This document shows, in pieces, positions 7,046 through 14,170 of a DNA stretch of 33,779 nucleotides. A program made the position numbers and the translations under genes. Origin of the DNA: Desulfovibrionales bacterium (lineage in GTDB: Bacteria > Desulfobacterota > QYQD01); the NCBI GenBank assembly GCA_028715605.1, contig JAQURM010000017.1:1-33779 (forward strand), written 5' to 3'. How positions within the stretch are numbered: position 1 is the stretch's first letter; every line of letters begins with the position of its first letter. Under the pieces are notes generated by a model. It saw nothing but the letters and a program-made list of their open reading frames with translations, did no database searches and was not told the origin of the DNA.

Positions 7046-7772
7046 AAAACGGCGGCAGAATCTTTAGCTCTTCGCCGCCATCTTTGACTGCCTCCACCAG
7101 GACAAATCTTCCTTCATCCCCCGGATAAGAATACACCACCTGTAAGCGCTTCGGCTCCAGCCCTGTATCCCGCATGGCGCTTATGAGGCCGGCAGCGCGC
7201 CGGGCCGGATATATAATGGCTGTCCGGCCGCGTGGTTTCAGAAAATAGCGCGCGGCTTTGAGGACATCTAAAAGTGAGGCGGCTATTTCATGCCGGGCCA
7301 GGGCCTTCTCTTCTTTTGGGTTCAAACGGCCGGATGATGACCGGCCATAAGGGGGATTGCTGACCACCCAGTCTGCATACGCGGCCGGTCGTGCCATAGG
7401 CAGATTTCCGCCCCGGCGGATCTGCCTATGGCATGACGCCGGGGCGAAGAATATCCCTTCCGGATTTTTTAAATCGCCCTGCTGTATGGTGATGCGATCT
7501 TCAAGGCCGTTTGCGATTACATTCCGCCTAGCCAGGTCAAAGAGCTCCTCCTGCAGCTCCAGACCAAAAAGACGGACCTGCGGCCTGCGGTAGGCAACAA
7601 TAAGCGGGATAACCCCGCAGCCACAACCAATATCCACAACAATCTCTTTATCTTTGAAGTTTGGAAAATGGGCGAGGATTACGGCATCAATGGAAAACCG
7701 GTAACCGGATTTTTTTTGGATGACCCCGATCTTCCCATGAAAGAGGGTATCCAGGGTCTCTTCGGGGGCACA
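6972..7772 (-). CDS. tRNA1(Val) A37 N6-methyltransferase-like protein, N-terminus frameshifted
   Basis: A class I SAM-dependent methyltransferase of the TrmN6/YfiC type. From GTG 7772 it reads 266 residues: GYRFSIDAVILAHF, SAM motif DIGCGCG at 47-53, the acidic loop GLELQEEL, and the adenine-binding NPPY at 139-142. The natural N-terminus seems to start at ATG 7815, overlapping the DUF1015 stop, and encodes APEETLDTLF in another frame. One extra base in the AAAA run at 7740-7743 separates ETLDTLF from HGKIGVIQKK. GTG 7772 has GAGAGG upstream and could rescue translation. Residues about 114-127 come from an inserted palindrome. Confidence 0.8.
   Translation of the reverse strand, partial: CAPEETLDTLFHGKIGVIQKKSGYRFSIDAVILAHFPNFKDKEIVVDIGCGCGVIPLIVAYRRPQVRLFGLELQEELFDLARRNVIANGLEDRITIQQGDLKNPEGIFFAPASCHRQIRRGGNLPMARPAAYADWVVSNPPYGRSSSGRLNPKEEKALARHEIAASLLDVLKAARYFLKPRGRTAIIYPARRAAGLISAMRDTGLEPKRLQVVYSYPGDEGRFVLVEAVKDGGEELKILPPFFIYDQARRYSPEMQGLYEDRAAKG
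7392..7433. repeat. Palindrome inserted in the methyltransferase gene
   Basis: Arms TGCCATAGGCAGAT (7392-7405) and ATCTGCCTATGGCA (7420-7433) pair perfectly over 14 bases. The stem continues as TCCGCC/GGCGGA, giving a 2-base bulge. It encodes about 14 residues (CHRQIRRGGNLPMA) between the SAM fold and NPPY, where relatives usually have a short loop. Confidence 0.75.
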
Positions 7773-7801
7773 GAGGGCCTCTCTATCTGCGGGTATAAAC
7801 C

Positions 7802-9157
7802 TTACACCTCCTCATCCGGGACGATCTTATTGATGACCAGGCCGGTCAGGGCCTTTGGATAGAAATAGGTTGACTTATGAGGCATAACCAGGCCGGCCGT
7901 GGCCACATTTCTTACCTGCTCAATAGGGGTAGGATTAAGCAGGAAGGCCCAGGCCTTATCGTCCCCGGCCGCTTTTTCCATTATCTCGCGGGCGTTATGA
8001 TAGTAACTCACCCTGTCTCCAGAGTCGTTGTCTTTATTTGTGTTTGTCAATCCCAGTACCCGGCCCAGAACAAGCTCGGTCAATACAAATACATCCAGTT
8101 CCTGGAGCGGTCCAGGCGCCTCTCTGCCAAAGACCTCCTGCCTCGTCTCCTTCTTTAAACTTAGGAGATAAAAATAGTCATGGGAACCGGTATAAAGGCC
8201 CATAGCCTGCCGCCTGTCCCGGCCGGCCTTCTCCAGGGCACGGCAGACCTCCCCGGCCCGGCCCGCATCATCCCGGCTATTAAGAGGAAATTTCTCTATG
8301 TCAAAATAGCTTACGGCCTTGTTCTTGAAATCCTGCCATGAAAGGCCTCTCTTGCGGGTGACCAGGCGGTGGGTCGGGAGTATCACAAGCCCTTTATCTT
8401 CCATACTGCAGAGGTACATCATGATATGGTTAAATGCCTGCTGCTCTCCGTAATCCGGGTATCTCTCCTGCATTATCCGGCGATAATCAAGGGCCGTGGT
8501 ATAGCGGTGATGCCCGTCAGCGATGAAAAGGGCCTCTTTGTCCAGGATTTTTTGGACCCTGGCTATGGCCCTGGGGTCCGTAACGGCCCACATCTCGTGC
8601 TTTAACCCGGCCCAGTCATAAAAAGAGGCAAGAGGAGGCTCTTCTTTATGACTCTCAAGTATCTCCGTGACGGTATTCTCAGTATCCGAGTAAAGGGAAA
8701 ATACCGGGCTGAAATTGGCCGAGCAGTGCTCCATCAGTTTAAGTCGGTCGGAAGTAACCTTAGGAAAGGTCTTTTCATGGGGCCTGACTATACCGGCGGA
8801 AAAATCCTCCAGTCTTACCAGACAGAGGAACCCCTTACGGGTAAAGACACGGCTGTCATCCAGGGTGTAGGTAACATGGTACAAATAGATAGCCGGCCGC
8901 TCGTCACGGACGAGCACAGCCGCCTTCTGCCAGGCCTTAAAGTCTTGAGCGGCCCGGGTATAGCGGTTATGCTTCTCATCATCGTCTTCTAAATTCTTTC
9001 CGAAGTCCAGGCGCACTACGTTATAAGGGCTCTTGTCGTAAAAGGCCTCCTGCTGCTCAGGCGATATGACATCATAAGGCGGTGTCACTGCCTTTTCCAT
9101 ATCACCAATCTTTTTAGGGTCGTATCTGAGCCCACGAAAGGGCTTTATGCGGGCCAC
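7802..9157 (-). CDS. DUF1015 family protein
   Basis: The 451-residue protein begins MARIKPFRGLRYDP and carries TPPYDVISPEQQEAFY (25-40), SPYNVVRLDFGK, VRPHEKTFP and the hallmark ADGHHRYTTAL at 213-223, all typical of DUF1015. The family is widespread in anaerobes; its biochemical function is not something I can state with confidence. It has no signal peptide or membrane segment. Translation starts at GTG 9157 with AAGGAGG just upstream. Its stop overlaps the ATG at 7815 of the methyltransferase, so the two genes form an operon. Confidence 0.88.
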   Translation of the reverse strand: MARIKPFRGLRYDPKKIGDMEKAVTPPYDVISPEQQEAFYDKSPYNVVRLDFGKNLEDDDEKHNRYTRAAQDFKAWQKAAVLVRDERPAIYLYHVTYTLDDSRVFTRKGFLCLVRLEDFSAGIVRPHEKTFPKVTSDRLKLMEHCSANFSPVFSLYSDTENTVTEILESHKEEPPLASFYDWAGLKHEMWAVTDPRAIARVQKILDKEALFIADGHHRYTTALDYRRIMQERYPDYGEQQAFNHIMMYLCSMEDKGLVILPTHRLVTRKRGLSWQDFKNKAVSYFDIEKFPLNSRDDAGRAGEVCRALEKAGRDRRQAMGLYTGSHDYFYLLSLKKETRQEVFGREAPGPLQELDVFVLTELVLGRVLGLTNTNKDNDSGDRVSYYHNAREIMEKAAGDDKAWAFLLNPTPIEQVRNVATAGLVMPHKSTYFYPKALTGLVINKIVPDEEV

Positions 9158-9411
9158 CGGTATTCCTCCTTATAGAAAACATGAACCGGGAACCGCCCCA
9201 TGCGGGACCGGTCTATATCCAAAAGCCAAAAACTGACGGCCAATAGTTAACATGCCCCTCCTATGGCGTCAAGGCTTTTCCCCGGCTGGACTTCCCCCAT
9301 TTTTTATGGAATCCGATGTTCCTGAGCGAAATTTGCTGGAGCAGGGGGGACCCATCGAGAGTGAGCAGGAGGGGGAAAGCCAGCCCTTTAGAGGCTGGAA
9401 GGGGCAAGTGT

Positions 9412-9479
9412 TCCCCGCCTGCGAACCCCGATAGGGTCACTGCGGAAGCCATGGAGCGAAGGAACGATGGGTTCCATTT
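9412..9479 (-). repeat. Dispersed repeat, copy 1 (partner at 27763)
   Basis: Read on the minus strand it begins AAATGGAACCCATCGTTCC and ends TTCGCAGGCGGGGA. It aligns along its length with 27763-27835 on the plus strand, with scattered substitutions and a short gap. Function unknown. Confidence 0.7.
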
Positions 9480-9561
9480 CTGAAATCAAACATCCTGCTA
9501 AAAATCAATATGTTAAGTAAAATTCGTTAATATTTTTTAGGAAAGTCCAGTTAGAAACCAG

Positions 9562-9590
9562 TTGACTGCGAATCTGCGAGACCTTAACAT
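9562..9590 (+). promoter_or_regulatory. Sigma-70-like promoter for hsp20
   Basis: TTGACT at 9562-9567, a 17-base spacer and TAACAT at 9585-9590, about 70 bases before the hsp20 start. I saw no clear CIRCE element. Confidence 0.5.
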
Positions 9591-9658
9591 ATTAATTAAA
9601 TTCTCACTATTTCTCTCTGGGAAGGGAAGGAAACAAAAAATGTGTAGGAGGTGTGTAT

Positions 9659-10105
9659 ATGTTTGAATTGACCCCTTGGAAACCATTTAAAGAATTGGGT
9701 GACCTACGAAGAGAAATGGATCGCATGTGGGATACCTTTTTCTTACGGGGACCCGAACTCGAACCCATATCGAGGGAATGGAGTCCTTCACTCGACGTCT
9801 CCGAAACGAAAGATAACATTACCGTCAAGGCTGAAGTTCCGGGGATGGATGCCAAAGATATTGACATCTCATTGTCAGGTGATGTCCTCACTATTAAGGG
9901 AGAAAAGAAACAAGAAAAGGAGGAAAAAGGAGAAAACTTCCACCGTATCGAATCTTGTTACGGGGCATTTTCCCGCTCTATACGGCTCCCTGTTCCGGTT
10001 AAAAGCGAAGAGATCAAGGCCAGCTATAAAAAGGGGGTTCTCCGGATTACATTGCCCAAGAAGGAAGAGGTAAAACCCAAACAGATTACTGTCAAGGCAG
10101 AATAA
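9659..10105 (+). CDS. Hsp20-family small heat shock protein
   Basis: ATP-independent holdase chaperone that binds unfolding proteins. The 148-residue protein has a short N-terminal arm (MFELTPWKPFKELGDLRREMDRMWDTFF) and an alpha-crystallin domain from about 43 to 136, with the conserved AEVPGMDAKDIDISLSGDVLTIKGEK and the GVLRITLPK signature at 126-134. A short basic tail with the hydrophobic ITV follows. ATG 9659 is preferred because AGGAGG ends 7 bases before it; the GTG at 9653 would be too close. The gene is alone between repeat-rich spacers. Confidence 0.93.
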   Translation: MFELTPWKPFKELGDLRREMDRMWDTFFLRGPELEPISREWSPSLDVSETKDNITVKAEVPGMDAKDIDISLSGDVLTIKGEKKQEKEEKGENFHRIESCYGAFSRSIRLPVPVKSEEIKASYKKGVLRITLPKKEEVKPKQITVKAE

Positions 10106-10427
10106 TTCCATATTCTTTCTCTTCCCCCAGAGAGATATTAGTGCTCATTCGGAAACTGCCGTTTCCGAATGAAAGCTCTCAGCGATCAGCTGTCAGCCAT
10201 CAGCAAAAGGATAAGAGAAACATTATGTTAAGCTGACTGCTGACTGCTTCATCCGGCCTTAGGCCGACCGCAGGCCGGAACTCTTGGATTTCCGGATGGG
10301 AACTAATTCAAAGCCGAACAACACCATCTTGACTTTCAGCCCTTTTTTGCTAACGTGTCCCGCACAATCAAAAATCATCCACCGCAGGTGGACAGTTCTT
10401 CCGCACGGAATGTGAGCGCCGGATCGC
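10106..10427. other. Intergenic region dominated by composite repeat A
   Basis: Nearly half is the repeat element at 10145-10298. The remainder holds a possible weak promoter (TTGACT 10329-10334, 16-base spacer, TAACGT) for the phosphatidyltransferase and a short CCACCGCAGGTGG hairpin near 10379. Confidence 0.5.
10145..10298. repeat. Composite repeat A: terminal hairpins around TCAGC heptamers
   Basis: The left hairpin CATTCGGAAAC/GTTTCCGAATG (10146-10171) is perfect over 11 bases. Next come heptamers TCTCAGC GATCAGC TGTCAGC CATCAGC (10177-10204) and the complementary array GCTGACT GCTGACT (10232-10245). The right hairpin runs from CATCCGG (10250) to CCGGATG (10298). The parts fit a single nested fold. 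Confidence 0.75.
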
Positions 10428-11057
10428 ATGCTCAGCCATAATCTTGATCACAGACTCGATCGGTTACTAAGCGGCCTTTTATCTCGCATCCACCGCATGG
10501 GCATCAGTCCCAACTTTCTGACCATAACCAGTGTGGTAGTGGCCATACCAGCTACGATTCTGTTTGGCCTGGGCCAGGGCCTGTGGGGCGGACTGATATT
10601 GCTCATCTCCGGTCTTTTTGACATACTCGATGGCGCCCTGGCCAGGACGCAAGGTAAGGTCACTCGCTTTGGCGGTTTTCTGGATTCGGTATTAGACCGG
10701 TACGTGGATCTGGGTATCCTGGCCGGCATCGCTTACTACTATGGGAGCAGCGGACAAAAGACGCTCCTTCTCTGGACGCTTATGGCCATGTCTGGAACGG
10801 CCCTTATTCCTTACGTTCGGGCCAGGGCGGAGCTGATCATCCCCCGCTGCTCGATTGGTATAGCGGAAAGGCCGGAACGGATAATTATGCTGGCTGCCGG
10901 ATCCATTTTTAATCTTTTACCATACACCATCGTTATCCTGGCCTTGATTACCCATGTTACAACACTACAGAGGATTATTTTTACCGGAAGGCAGGAGAAA
11001 AAATACAGAATACAGGAGACAGGAGTCAGAAGTCGGAAGAAGAGTAATGGGGAATGA
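10428..11057 (+). CDS. CDP-alcohol phosphatidyltransferase family protein
   Basis: Integral membrane enzyme that transfers a phosphatidyl group from CDP-diacylglycerol (or a similar donor) to an alcohol. The full motif D-x2-D-G-x2-A-R-x8-G-x3-D-x3-D is present: D65, D68, G69, A72, R73, G82, D86, D90. Several hydrophobic segments follow (about 32-62, 94-110, 115-130, 150-185). The 209-residue length fits PgsA-like and inositol-phosphate synthases; the acceptor alcohol cannot be assigned. The hydrophilic tail from about residue 193 is encoded by a heptamer array. The start is ATG 10428, without a strong ribosome site. Confidence 0.85.
   Translation: MLSHNLDHRLDRLLSGLLSRIHRMGISPNFLTITSVVVAIPATILFGLGQGLWGGLILLISGLFDILDGALARTQGKVTRFGGFLDSVLDRYVDLGILAGIAYYYGSSGQKTLLLWTLMAMSGTALIPYVRARAELIIPRCSIGIAERPERIIMLAAGSIFNLLPYTIVILALITHVTTLQRIIFTGRQEKKYRIQETGVRSRKKSNGE
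11004..11045 (+). repeat. Heptamer array (xxCAGRA) in the phosphatidyltransferase tail
   Basis: TACAGAA TACAGGA GACAGGA GTCAGAA GTCGGAA GAAGAGT run in strict 7-base steps and encode the C-terminal residues from about 193. The same heptamer family occurs outside genes at 21414-21448. Confidence 0.75.
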
Positions 11058-11125
11058 GTGATGGGCCGGGAGTAAGGTATTTACTTCGCTCCTTCTTATA
11101 TGTTAGTATCGATGCAACCCAAGTA

Positions 11126-11268
11126 GTTTCCATCCGAAACCCCCGGTTTTCTGGATGGAGCGGTCAGCATTCAGCATGAAGCCGGTTCACCGTTCACTGT
11201 TGACCGTTTACCGAAAGAAAATGTCGGACAACGGTTAACGGATAACGGATAACAAACATGCTGAAAGC
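11126..11268. repeat. Composite repeat B with nested GTTCACC module
   Basis: A left hairpin CATCCGAAAC/GTTTTCTGGATG (11131-11156) is followed by GTCAGCATTCAGC. Then comes a module with GTTCACC GTTCACT GTTGACC GTTTACC (11185-11212) and the complementary AACGGTT AACGGAT AACGGAT (11230-11250). Bases 11172-11241 match 25761-25830 at 69 of 70 positions. The copy ends with GCTGAAAGC and lacks a clear right hairpin. Confidence 0.8.
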
Positions 11269-11303
11269 TAAGTAGTCGGCCAACAGCAAAAAGGGGTACA
11301 ACA

Positions 11304-11915
11304 GTGAAAGTCAAAAATTGGATGATCAAAAAGGTTATCACTATAGGTAAAGGGGATACGGTTCAGGAGGCCCTGAAGCTTATGAAAAAACATTCTATCC
11401 GCCACTTGCCGGTAGTAGAAGAAAACGATAAAAGTTCTATAGTGGGCCTGGTCACGGAAGGGGGCCTGCGTCAGTTCTTTTTCTTGTCGATGGTAGAAAA
11501 TATCTCGGTACAGGATGCCATGGTTATCAACCCGATAACCATAGAACCCCATGCCAATGTTGAATTGGCGGCCGGCCTGATACATCGCCATAAAATCGGC
11601 TGCCTGCCTGTAGTTGAAAAGAAAAAACTGGTGGGCATAGTTACCACTACTGACATCCTCGCCGCCTTTATCGACATGATGGGGCTTTTAAAGTCCAGCT
11701 CCCGGATTGACCTGGAATTAAAAGACGAGGAAGGGTCCATAGAAGAAATCTCACACATAGTAAAAGAAAATAACAGCGAGATCATAAGCATAGGCATAGT
11801 GAACCAATCTCCCCGGAAAAAGTTGCAGTATATCCGCCTTCAGAAGTGCGACCCGGAGCCGATTGTTAAGTCACTGGAGAGGCACGGCTATAAGGTTGTT
11901 TCAGTCATGCGTTAA
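11304..11915 (+). CDS. CBS-pair and ACT-like protein (AcuB-like)
   Basis: The 203-residue protein has two CBS motifs (about 1-62: [25 protein letters not shown]...RHLPVV; about 70-125: [25 protein letters not shown]...GCLPVV). An ACT-like region follows (about 135-203). CBS pairs bind adenine nucleotides. This arrangement resembles AcuB, which neighbours acetyl-CoA synthetase in Bacillus. Its TAA stop overlaps the acs ATG (TAATG), so the two are translationally coupled. A role in sensing energy charge to tune acetate activation is a fair inference; no catalytic residues are seen. The start is ATG 11304; GTG alternatives are poorer. Confidence 0.82.
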   Translation: MKVKNWMIKKVITIGKGDTVQEALKLMKKHSIRHLPVVEENDKSSIVGLVTEGGLRQFFFLSMVENISVQDAMVINPITIEPHANVELAAGLIHRHKIGCLPVVEKKKLVGIVTTTDILAAFIDMMGLLKSSSRIDLELKDEEGSIEEISHIVKENNSEIISIGIVNQSPRKKLQYIRLQKCDPEPIVKSLERHGYKVVSVMR

Positions 11916-13882
11916 TGATGACGACACTCGCCGACCCCGTTATGAAGGAAGAAAAGATTTTTGAGCCTCCGGTTGAATTCAGGCAAAAGGCGCGCCTAAG
12001 GAGTCTGGAAGACTACAAAAAGATGTACGGGCATTCCCTGCGCGACCCGGAAGGCTTCTGGAGCGAGATGGCAGAAGACCTTGCCTGGTTCAGGAAGTGG
12101 GACAAGGTCTTTGAGGCCGATTTTAACGAACCCAGGGTAAGCTGGTTTATCGGCGGCAAGCTGAATGCCTCCTATAACTGCCTGGACCGGCACTTAACCT
12201 CATCCCGAAGAAATAAGGCGGCCCTCATCTATGAAGGAGAACATGGGCGGGAGCAGACCCTCACTTACCAGCATCTTCATTACCTGGTCTGTAAGTTTGC
12301 CAATGTCCTGAAAAAGAAAGGCATCAAAAAGGGTGACCGTATTGCCATATACCTGCCCATGATACCGGAACTGCCCATCAGCATGCTGGCTGCCAGCCGC
12401 ATTGGCGCTATCCATACGGTTATCTTTGCCGGATTCAGCGCCGAATCCTTACGTGACCGCATCAATGACGAACAGGCCAAACTGCTTATTACCGCAGACG
12501 GCTCTTTCCGGGGAGAAAAGGTGATAGAATTAAAAAAGAACGCAGACGCGGCCCTGGCTGAATGTCCTGAGGTCGAATCCTGTATTGTCTGCAGGAGGGC
12601 AGGCATCCCCATAGACATGGTTCCAGGCCGGGATAGTCTATGGGATGACGAGATGACGGCGCCGGATATTTCTTCTGTATGCAAGCCCGAGATAATGGAT
12701 GCAGAGGATCCGCTTTTCATACTTTACACATCAGGGAGCACCGGTAAACCCAAAGGAGTGCTGCATACTACAGGCGGCTATCTCCTCTATGCGCTTGAGA
12801 CCCTGAAATGGATTTTTGATATTCGTGAAGAAGATACCTTCTGGTGTACAGCGGATATCGGATGGATCACCGGCCATAGTTATATCGTTTATGGACCTTT
12901 GGCTGCCGGGGCCACCAGCGTTTTATTCGAAGGAACACCTATCTATCCGGCTCCCAATCGCCTGTGGGAGGTAGTAGAAAAATATAAAGTTAGTGTTTTC
13001 TATACCGCACCCACGGTTATCCGGGCCCTGGCCAGAGAGGGAGAATCATGGCCTGAGAAGCATGATCTGAGCAGCCTGCGTCTCCTGGGGAGTGTAGGCG
13101 AGGTTATCAATCCGGAGGCCTGGCTCTGGTACCATAGGGTCATCGGCCAGGGGCGCTGCCCCATAGTGGATACCTGGTGGCAAACCGAGACCGGCGGGGC
13201 GTTGATTTCGCCCTTCCCCGGGGCTACGCCTCTTAAGCCTGGATCAGCCGTCTTTCCCTTTTTCGGGGTAGATGCCGCGATATTTGATACGGACGGCCGG
13301 GAATGTCCGGCAAACAAAGACGGATTCCTTGTTATCAAAAATGCATGGCCGGGTATGATGTACAACGTCTATGGCCACCCGGAGCGATTCAAGGAGACAT
13401 ATTTTTCCCAGTTTCCGGGTGTATATTTCACCGGCGATGGGGCCAGACGGGACGAAGACGGATATTTCTGGATTACAGGCCGCATCGATGATGTCATTAA
13501 TGTCTCCGGCCACCGGCTGGGCACTGCCGAGATTGAAAGCGCCTTGGTCTCTTGCCCGGGTGTGGCGGAGGCAGCGGTGGTGGGATACCCGCATGAGATA
13601 AAAGGCCAGGCTATCTATGCCTTTGTCATCTTAAAAAAGGGAATAATCCGGAGAAAGAATCTCCAAAGCGAGCTGATAAAACACGTACGTAAAAAGATCG
13701 GCCCTATAGCCGCTCCGGAAAAAATACGGTTTGTCGATGCGCTGCCCAAGACCCGGAGCGGAAAAATTATGCGCCGTATTTTAAAAAATATTGCCCAGGG
13801 CAAATTCGACCAATTGGGAGACACCAGCACCTTGGCCGATCCATCGGTTATTGAAGAACTTATTAAAGGCCAGGCCGGATAG
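11915..13882 (+). CDS. acs: Acetyl-CoA synthetase (AMP-forming)
   Basis: Activates acetate to acetyl-CoA through acetyl-AMP. The 655-residue length is typical. Motifs in order: ATP-binding [11 protein letters not shown] at 271-281, the acetate-type [17 protein letters not shown] at about 313-329, WWQTETGG at 421-428 (its second tryptophan shapes the acetate pocket), [18 protein letters not shown], and the C-terminal [11 protein letters not shown] with K617, the lysine acetylated in Acs enzymes. ATG 11915 overlaps the stop of the CBS gene; a second ATG follows at 11918. The stop codon is only a few bases from repeat element C. Confidence 0.96.
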   Translation: MMTTLADPVMKEEKIFEPPVEFRQKARLRSLEDYKKMYGHSLRDPEGFWSEMAEDLAWFRKWDKVFEADFNEPRVSWFIGGKLNASYNCLDRHLTSSRRNKAALIYEGEHGREQTLTYQHLHYLVCKFANVLKKKGIKKGDRIAIYLPMIPELPISMLAASRIGAIHTVIFAGFSAESLRDRINDEQAKLLITADGSFRGEKVIELKKNADAALAECPEVESCIVCRRAGIPIDMVPGRDSLWDDEMTAPDISSVCKPEIMDAEDPLFILYTSGSTGKPKGVLHTTGGYLLYALETLKWIFDIREEDTFWCTADIGWITGHSYIVYGPLAAGATSVLFEGTPIYPAPNRLWEVVEKYKVSVFYTAPTVIRALAREGESWPEKHDLSSLRLLGSVGEVINPEAWLWYHRVIGQGRCPIVDTWWQTETGGALISPFPGATPLKPGSAVFPFFGVDAAIFDTDGRECPANKDGFLVIKNAWPGMMYNVYGHPERFKETYFSQFPGVYFTGDGARRDEDGYFWITGRIDDVINVSGHRLGTAEIESALVSCPGVAEAAVVGYPHEIKGQAIYAFVILKKGIIRRKNLQSELIKHVRKKIGPIAAPEKIRFVDALPKTRSGKIMRRILKNIAQGKFDQLGDTSTLADPSVIEELIKGQAG

Positions 13883-13884
13883 TT

Positions 13885-14022
13885 TCCATCCGGAACCCTT
13901 GGGTTTCCAGATGGAGCAGTCAGCGCTCAGCTATCAGCGTTCAGCTTAACATGCTGTTTGTCTTGATTTTTTGCTGAGAGCTGAAAGCGTTAGGCCGGAA
14001 ATGGTAGTTCCCGGATGGATAC
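13885..14022. repeat. Composite repeat C: terminal hairpins around TCAGC heptamers
   Basis: Left hairpin CATCCGGAACC/GGTTTCCAGATG (13888-13913). Heptamers AGTCAGC GCTCAGC TATCAGC GTTCAGC (13918-13945), with complementary GCTGAGA GCTGAAA downstream. Right hairpin CCGGAAATGGTAGTTCCCGG near 13995-14014. It starts within 3 bases of the acs stop. Confidence 0.75.
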
Positions 14023-14146
14023 TAGTTAGTGTTCATCCGAGAATCCCCCTGTATCCCCCTTTTCCAAAGGGGGATTTCAATATTTCCCCCCTTTAGCAAA
14101 GGGGGGTGTGGGGGGATTCGGCAGTTTCTGAATGAAAACTAACTAG
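14021..14146. repeat. MITE-like palindrome with C/G-tract core
   Basis: Ends ACTAGTTAGTGTTCATCCGA (14021-14040) and TTCTGAATGAAAACTAACTAG (14126-14146) are imperfect inverted repeats. Inside, AATCCCCC and CCCCCTTT tracts pair with AAAGGGGGG and GGGGGGATT. The unit abuts composite repeat C and fills the acs-DUF39 spacer. There is no ORF inside, so it would be a non-autonomous element. Confidence 0.65.
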
Positions 14147-14170
14147 AATTCATTATATCAAGGATCTAAT

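Larger units (their letters stand above)
9158..9658. other. Intergenic region between DUF1015 and hsp20
   Basis: No gene I would defend. It holds one member of a dispersed repeat (9412-9479), a small hairpin CCAGCC/GGCTGG near 9380-9400, and the predicted hsp20 promoter at 9562-9590. Two 60-residue ORFs on opposite strands at 9252-9452 are GC-skewed shadows of each other. Confidence 0.5.

Noticed and set aside
9252-9452. Two overlapping ORFs of about 60 residues on opposite strands
   Set aside because: Neither has a family pattern or ribosome site; both cover the dispersed repeat at 9412-9479.
10177-10245. Possible CRISPR-like array
   Set aside because: The units are 7 bases with no spacers and the two arms are complementary; no cas genes are present.
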